Source: Urbifossiella sp043733485 (GTDB taxonomy: Bacteria; Planctomycetota; Planctomycetia; Gemmatales; Gemmataceae). From it: DNA of 22,981 nucleotides. The stretch covers positions 1-22,981 of the forward strand of contig JAYTGN010000334.1 in the NCBI GenBank assembly GCA_043733485.1. The letters are read 5' to 3'. The position numbers and the translations under genes are program-made. The notes beneath the pieces were generated by a model. That model searched no databases and was not told the DNA's origin. It saw only the letters and a list, made by a program, of their open reading frames with translations. Positions 18,936-22,981 of this stretch are shown one piece after another (position 1 is the first letter of the stretch; each line of letters starts with the position of its first letter).

Positions 18936-20240
18936 ATGCCCTCGAAGCATTTCTGCGGTTCGCCCGAACACGCGATCAGCCGTCGTGGCTTTCTCGGCGG
19001 CGCGGCAGCCGTTGGTGCCGCTGCGGCCGCGGACATGACCGGCCTTTCGATCCTCGGTTCACCCGCACTCGCTGGCGAACTCAAGAAAGGTCAGAAGCGC
19101 GTCATCCTGCTCTGGCTTGCCGGCGGTGCCAGCCAACTCGAAACCTGGGATCCGAAGCCGGGAGCCATCACCGGCGGCCCCTTCCGCGCCATCCCCACCG
19201 ACGTGCCCGGCACCCACATCTCGGAATTGATGCCCGAGATGGCCAAGCGCATGAAGACTACCTGCGTGATCCGCGGGCTCAACACCAAGAACGGCGATCA
19301 CGGCAGTGCGGCCATCACCATGATGCGCGGCCGCCGCAACGAGGCGAACCTCCGCTACCCCGATCTCGGTGCCGTGCTGGCCCGCGAAATGGGCCGCGCC
19401 GATAGCAAGGTGCCCGATTACGTCACCTTCTACACGCAGACCGAAGGCCGCGGCATGGCCCCCGGCGACCCCGGCTTCCTCGGTGCCCGCTTCGGACCGA
19501 TGGACCTCACCACGAACAACGCTCCCGAGTTCATCCGCAAACTCGACTCCATCACCGATCTGGATCACAAGGAACGCGGCGACCTCCGCGACCTCCTCGG
19601 CAAGCAGTTCGCCAAGGGTCGTCAGTCCGACGCGATGAACAGCCAGGGCGAAGCCTACGAGCGCGTTCGCGGCCTGATGGCGAGTGAGAAGCTCTTCGAC
19701 ATTTCGCAGGAGCCGCAGAAGGTCCGCGACCGCTACGGCAAGACGCAATTCGGCGAGCAAACGCTGATCGCTCGTCGATTGGTGGAAGCGGGCGTGCCGT
19801 TCGTGCGCGTCGGCCGCGCCTGGTGGGACAGCCATGGGCAGAACTTCGAAACGCATCAGGAGATGGTTCCGGAACTCGATCACGTGATGGCCACGTTGAT
19901 CGACGACCTGAAGGATCGCGGCCTGTTGGACGACGTGATGATCGTGACGCTGGCGGAGTTCGGCCGCACGCCGAGCATCAATTCGAGCCTCGGCCGCGAT
20001 CACTTCGCGAGTGCCTGGAGCATGACGATGACGGGCGGCGGCGCGAAGGGCGGTGCCGTGTACGGCAAGAGCGACCCCAAGGGCAACACGGTGGTGTCCG
20101 AGGAAGTGGACGCGGGCAGCCTATTCGCCACGATCTACGCGAACCTCGGCATTAACCCGAACAAGAACTACTACGTTGGCTCGCGCCCCGTGCCGCTGGT
20201 GAACCCCGGCATCGAACCGATTGCGGCACTCGTGAAGTGA
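18936..20240 (+). CDS. DUF1501 domain-containing protein with twin-arginine signal
   Basis: A 434-residue protein. The N-terminus carries a twin-arginine motif (SRRGFLGG, about residues 16-23) followed by an alanine-rich hydrophobic stretch, so export by Tat is likely. The DUF1501 body is clear: KRVILLWLAGGASQLETWDPKPG, GTHISELMPEMAKRM, NGDHGSAAITMMRGRR, VPDYVTFYTQ, LVEAGVPFVRV, TLAEFGRTPSINSSLGRDHF and GAVYGKSD. The family is related to the alkaline phosphatase/sulfatase superfamily, but the substrate is unknown. It follows the DUF1549/DUF1553 gene after a 77-bp hairpin-containing spacer, the standard planctomycete pairing. CTGGAG (18924-18929) is the likely ribosome site, 6 nt before ATG. 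A terminator palindrome follows. Confidence 0.92.
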   Translation: MPSKHFCGSPEHAISRRGFLGGAAAVGAAAAADMTGLSILGSPALAGELKKGQKRVILLWLAGGASQLETWDPKPGAITGGPFRAIPTDVPGTHISELMPEMAKRMKTTCVIRGLNTKNGDHGSAAITMMRGRRNEANLRYPDLGAVLAREMGRADSKVPDYVTFYTQTEGRGMAPGDPGFLGARFGPMDLTTNNAPEFIRKLDSITDLDHKERGDLRDLLGKQFAKGRQSDAMNSQGEAYERVRGLMASEKLFDISQEPQKVRDRYGKTQFGEQTLIARRLVEAGVPFVRVGRAWWDSHGQNFETHQEMVPELDHVMATLIDDLKDRGLLDDVMIVTLAEFGRTPSINSSLGRDHFASAWSMTMTGGGAKGGAVYGKSDPKGNTVVSEEVDAGSLFATIYANLGINPNKNYYVGSRPVPLVNPGIEPIAALVK

Positions 20241-20248
20241 GCCACCTC

Positions 20249-20276
20249 AAGCCCACCCAAAGCTTTGGGTGGGCTT
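20249..20276 (+). terminator. Perfect 28-bp palindrome, terminator of the DUF1549-DUF1501 unit
   Basis: The segment from AAGCCCACCCAAA through AGCTTT to GGGTGGGCTT is its own reverse complement over 28 bp, giving a stem of up to 13 bp. It lies 8 bp after the DUF1501 stop. The downstream tail CTTCACC is only weakly T-rich. The likely role is termination before the WD40 gene, which starts 28 bp further on. Confidence 0.7.
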
Positions 20277-20304
20277 CTTCACCCTCCTTACCCACCGGCC
20301 AATC

Positions 20305-21306
20305 ATGCCAACGCCGAATCTCGAATCCCTGAAGCAAGTCAAAGACTTCTCCCGCCCCGCGGCGATCTTCGCGATCGCGCAGGCACCGAAGTCCGAGAAG
20401 GCGTACCTCGCTTCGCAAGACTTCAAGGTCTACGAGGCCGACTTCGCCGCCGCGAAGTTCGAACCCAAGGAACTCTACGCTCACGGCAGCTACGTCACCA
20501 GCGTCACGCTCGCCGGCAAGGTGCTCGTCTCCGGCAGCTACGACGGCAAACTCACGTGGTGGGATACCGACGCTGGCAAGATCGTCCGCACCGTCGATGC
20601 CCACGCCAAGTGGATTCGCAAAGTCATCGCTTCGCCGGACGGCAAGATCGTGGCGAGCGTTGCCGACGACATGATCTGCAAGTTGTGGGACGCGACTTCG
20701 GACAAGATGATTCGCGAATTGAAAGGTCATCAGGAGAAGACGCCGCAAGGCTTCGGCTCCATGCTCTACACCGTCGCGTTTTCAAACGACGGCAAACTCC
20801 TCGCCACGGCAGACAAGGTCGGCCACATCGTGGTCTGGGACGTGGAATCCGGCAAACAACTCGGCACCTGCGAAGCCCCGATCATGTACACGTGGGATCA
20901 GGTGCAGCGGCTCCACTCGATCGGCGGCGTCCGCTCGCTGGCCTTCTCGCCGGACGGCAAGCAACTCGCCGCCGGCGGCACCGGGAAGATCGGCAACATC
21001 GACCACCTCGAAGCCAAGGCCCGCATCGAAGTCTTCGACTGGAAGGCCGGCAAGCAAATCGCCGAGTTCCCCGGCGACAAGCATCAAGGCATCGTGAACA
21101 AGCTGGCATGGTCCCCGGACGGTGCCTGGCTCCTCGGTGCGGGCGGTGCCGGCGAAGGCTTCCTCATCTTCCTCGACGGCACGACGAAGAAGCCTCTCAA
21201 GCAGGAGAAGTTGCCGATGCACGTCCACGATTTCGCGCTGAGCCCGGATGCGACGAGCATCACGAGCGTCGGGCACAACAAGATCGTGATTCACAAGCTG
21301 GGATAG
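20305..21306 (+). CDS. WD40 repeat protein
   Basis: A 333-residue protein made almost entirely of WD40 beta-propeller repeats. Repeat endings and starts are seen in VLVSGSYDGKLTWWDTDAGK, IASPDGKIVASVADD with CKLWDATSDK, AFSNDGKLLATADKVG with IVVWDVESGKQ, LAFSPDGKQLAAGGTG, LAWSPDGAWLLGAGG, and FALSPDATSITSVGHNK. About six to seven blades would close one propeller. No signal peptide is seen. I chose ATG 20305 because the 12-residue extension to 20269 lies within the terminator palindrome. The ribosome site is weak. WD40 genes often sit beside DUF1549/DUF1501 genes in planctomycetes, but this one follows a terminator and may have its own promoter. It is a binding scaffold, partner unknown. Confidence 0.88.
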   Translation: MPTPNLESLKQVKDFSRPAAIFAIAQAPKSEKAYLASQDFKVYEADFAAAKFEPKELYAHGSYVTSVTLAGKVLVSGSYDGKLTWWDTDAGKIVRTVDAHAKWIRKVIASPDGKIVASVADDMICKLWDATSDKMIRELKGHQEKTPQGFGSMLYTVAFSNDGKLLATADKVGHIVVWDVESGKQLGTCEAPIMYTWDQVQRLHSIGGVRSLAFSPDGKQLAAGGTGKIGNIDHLEAKARIEVFDWKAGKQIAEFPGDKHQGIVNKLAWSPDGAWLLGAGGAGEGFLIFLDGTTKKPLKQEKLPMHVHDFALSPDATSITSVGHNKIVIHKLG

Positions 21307-21309
21307 GGT

Positions 21310-21317
21310 GCTAGAAT
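21310..21317 (+). promoter_or_regulatory. Candidate -10 element GCTAGAAT of the toxin-antitoxin pair
   Basis: TAGAAT (21312-21317) sits in the 29-bp gap after the WD40 stop codon, 18 bp before the antitoxin ATG. It matches the GCTAGAAT at 1759-1766, including the following GTGGA. The ribosome site GGAAGGAG (21321-21328) follows directly. If used, the leader would be very short. No clear -35 is visible. Confidence 0.35.
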
Positions 21318-21335
21318 CGTGGAAGGAGTAATGAC

Positions 21336-21566
21336 ATGGCCGAACTCAACCTTGCGGACGCCTCAGACGATTTGCAGGCCATCGTCGCCGACCTCAAGGA
21401 GGGAAGCGAAATGATCCTGACCGTCGAGGGCCTGCCCCTGGCCAAAGTTGTGAAGCTCGAGCAAAAGCGTTGGCCGTGCAAGGCTGGTTCCGCGATTGGA
21501 AAAGTCCTGTGGATCGCTCCAGACTTCGATGCTCCGCTTGAAGACTTCAAGGAGTACGTGGAGTGA
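21336..21566 (+). CDS. Phd/YefM-like antitoxin (VapB role)
   Basis: A 76-residue protein with the Phd/YefM layout: an N-terminal DNA-binding part (ELNLADASDDLQAIVADLKEGSEMILTVEGLPLAKVVKL, split here as LADASDDLQAIVADL and GLPLAKVVKL) and a short acidic C-terminus (LEDFKEYVE) expected to wrap the toxin. The start ATG 21336 has GGAAGGAG about 8 nt upstream. Another ATG at 21331 is out of frame. The stop overlaps the toxin start as GTGA (21563-21566), the usual translational coupling. By family analogy it neutralises the PIN toxin and represses its own promoter. Confidence 0.85.
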   Translation: MAELNLADASDDLQAIVADLKEGSEMILTVEGLPLAKVVKLEQKRWPCKAGSAIGKVLWIAPDFDAPLEDFKEYVE

Positions 21567-21949
21567 GGCTCCTCCTCGACACGCATACATTTCTCTGGTT
21601 CGTGCTGAATGACGCATCCTTGAGTTCGGTTGCACGCAACGCAATCGAGGATCCGATCAACGAAAAACTGTTCAGCGTCGCCAGTAGCTGGGAGATGGCG
21701 ATTAAGGCAGGATTGGGAAAGCTTGGCCTCGTTGAACCCGTTGATGAGTTCTTGAGGCGAGAATTGGCGACGAACCATTTTCAATTGCTCGACATCTCGT
21801 TCGCTCATTCCGTCGCGGTAGAGTTCCTGCCACGGCATCACAAGGATCCGTTCGATCGGATGTTGGTAGTCCAGACTCAAATCGAGAAACTCACGATTGT
21901 CGGTGTGGATGCAATCTTCGACGCTTACGGCGTACCTCGTATCTGGTAA
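21563..21949 (+). CDS. vapC: VapC-family PIN-domain toxin
   Basis: A 128-residue PIN-domain ribonuclease, toxin of a type II system. Acidic metal-binding positions are visible: D6 in LLLDTHTFLWF, E44 in ASSWEMAIKAGLGKL, and D95 and D98 in HHKDPFDRMLVVQ. The C-terminus, with VDAIFDAYGVPRIW, is typical of this subgroup. The start is GTG at 21563, overlapping the antitoxin stop. No key residue is missing, so it is probably functional. By eye, the sequence is less GC-rich than its neighbours, which hints at transfer. Only 3 bp separate it from pdxA. Confidence 0.9.
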   Translation: MRLLLDTHTFLWFVLNDASLSSVARNAIEDPINEKLFSVASSWEMAIKAGLGKLGLVEPVDEFLRRELATNHFQLLDISFAHSVAVEFLPRHHKDPFDRMLVVQTQIEKLTIVGVDAIFDAYGVPRIW

Positions 21950-21952
21950 GTC

Positions 21953-22900
21953 ATGCCCCTGCCGCGCATTGCCATCACGATGGGCGACCCCGCCGGGGTC
22001 GGTCCGGAACTTTGCCTCCGCTTGTTAGCGAATGAGAGCGTGCGCGAGTTCTGCGTTCCCGTCGTGTTCGGCGATACAGGGATCTTGGATCGAGTTGCGA
22101 AGCAACTCGACTGGCCGCAACCCGATTCGCGAGACATTTGCGATCTCAATCGCGAAGCCGAAAGCGTCGTGGAACCCGGCAAGGTTTCCGCTGCGTGCGG
22201 TGCCGCCGCCTATCGGTACTTCACCTTCGCGATTGATGAAGCGCTGGCCGGCCGCGTCGATGCCATCGCGACCTGCCCCATCAATAAGGAATCGCTTCAC
22301 GCGGCCGGGTTCCCGTTCCCTGGGCACACCGAGATTCTCGCGGAATTCTTCCCAAACATACGCTATTGCATGATGCTGACTTCGCCCGAGATCACGTGCA
22401 GTCTGGTCACGGTTCACGTCGGCTACCGCGAAGTACCGGCACTCCTGACCACCGAGCGCATCCTCGACACGATCGAACTCACGGCGACGGCGATGGAGCG
22501 CATTCGCGGCAAGAAGCCGCGGCTGCTCGTGTGTGGGCTCAACCCGCACGCCGGGGAACACGGCCTCTTCGGCGACCGCGAAGAAGAGCGATTCATCGTT
22601 CCCGCCATCGAAGCCGCGCGTGCGAAGGGCATCGACGTGGACGGCCCGCTTCCGCCGGACACCGCGTTCCTGCCGAAGTATCGCAAGTCCACCGACGCGT
22701 ACATCTGCATGTACCACGATCAGGGGCTGATTCCGTTGAAGGCGCTGGCCTTCGAGGAAGCCGTGAATGTGACGCTCGGGTTGCCGATCGTGCGCACCTC
22801 GGTCGATCACGGCACCGCGTTCGACATCGCCTGGCAAGGCATCGCGGATGTGTCGAGTTTGATTCACGCGGTGAAGTTGGCGGCGAAACTGGCCCGATGA
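21953..22900 (+). CDS. pdxA: 4-hydroxythreonine-4-phosphate dehydrogenase
   Basis: A 315-residue enzyme of the PdxA family, which oxidises 4-phosphohydroxy-L-threonine in pyridoxal-5'-phosphate synthesis. It starts with the hallmark IAITMGDPAGVGPEL. Substrate and metal motifs are present: FPGHTEILAEF, H155 in TVHVGYREV, H199 in GLNPHAGEHGLFGDRE and H255 in MYHDQGLIPLKALAF. These three histidines correspond to the metal ligands of the E. coli enzyme. TSVDHGTAFDIA closes the site. The length is usual. The PdxA2 branch, which acts on sugar-acid phosphates, cannot be excluded by eye. The start is ATG 21953, with only a weak ribosome site. It lies 3 bp after vapC, so it may be read through from that promoter. 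Confidence 0.9.
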   Translation: MPLPRIAITMGDPAGVGPELCLRLLANESVREFCVPVVFGDTGILDRVAKQLDWPQPDSRDICDLNREAESVVEPGKVSAACGAAAYRYFTFAIDEALAGRVDAIATCPINKESLHAAGFPFPGHTEILAEFFPNIRYCMMLTSPEITCSLVTVHVGYREVPALLTTERILDTIELTATAMERIRGKKPRLLVCGLNPHAGEHGLFGDREEERFIVPAIEAARAKGIDVDGPLPPDTAFLPKYRKSTDAYICMYHDQGLIPLKALAFEEAVNVTLGLPIVRTSVDHGTAFDIAWQGIADVSSLIHAVKLAAKLAR

Positions 22901-22902
22901 TC

Positions 22903-22981
22903 GAAACCCGGTTTCTGCTTTGGAAACCGGGTTTCTTCGGCGCTGCAAGAAACCCGGTTTCCAAAGCAGAAACCGGGTTTC
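22903..22981. repeat. Nested palindrome with 34-bp arms after pdxA
   Basis: Left arm 22903-22936 and right arm 22948-22981 are perfect reverse complements over 34 bp around an 11-nt loop (22937-22947). Each arm contains its own inverted pair, GAAACCCGGTTTC and GAAACCGGGTTTC, separated by TGCTTTG or its complement, so the element holds four copies of one 13-bp motif. It starts 3 bp after the pdxA stop and could terminate or protect that transcript. The right arm ends exactly at the window edge, so the element may continue. Confidence 0.85.

Noticed and set aside
20269..20304. 12-codon N-terminal extension of the WD40 protein
   Set aside because: It starts inside the terminator palindrome and has no ribosome site.

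Overview
The window looks like chromosomal DNA of a planctomycete, most likely from the Gemmataceae. Four observations point there: a TIGR02996 repeat-companion domain (strongly expanded in Gemmata relatives), a DUF1549/DUF1553 plus DUF1501 plus WD40 gene trio, high-GC coding sequence, and GC-rich palindromes scattered between genes. The genus cannot be fixed from the sequence alone. All assignments come from reading translated sequence and motifs; no database search was run.

Layout. Positions 1-321 are non-coding: an imperfect hairpin, two 57-bp direct repeats, and a terminator for rpmG (ribosomal protein L33, minus strand, 322-492). A membrane GT2 glycosyltransferase (624-1763, plus) is divergent from rpmG. 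A tight two-gene unit follows: a WGR/TIGR02996/LRR protein (1835-3274) and an ATP-grasp-like STM4014-family protein (3278-4417).

The core, 4422-17101, is a trehalose/alpha-glucan island of five genes on alternating strands: a trehalose synthase/maltokinase fusion (treS-mak, minus), a GH133 amylo-alpha-1,6-glucosidase (plus), treZ and treY as a translationally coupled pair (minus), and a GlgX/TreX debranching enzyme (plus). TreY and TreZ would make trehalose from linear glucan, the two debranching enzymes would supply linear chains, and TreS would interconvert maltose and trehalose. GlgE, GlgA, GlgB and GlgC are not in the window. The kinase half of the fusion carries several changes at positions normally conserved in maltokinases, including Asn for the catalytic Asp. 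This is the most surprising observation here.

Positions 17239-21306 hold the planctomycete trio DUF1549/DUF1553, DUF1501 (twin-arginine signal) and a WD40 protein, separated by a 29-bp-stem hairpin and by a perfect terminator palindrome. A Phd/YefM-VapC type toxin-antitoxin pair (21336-21949), less GC-rich by eye than its surroundings, lies 3 bp before pdxA (21953-22900). The window ends inside or exactly at a nested palindrome with 34-bp arms.
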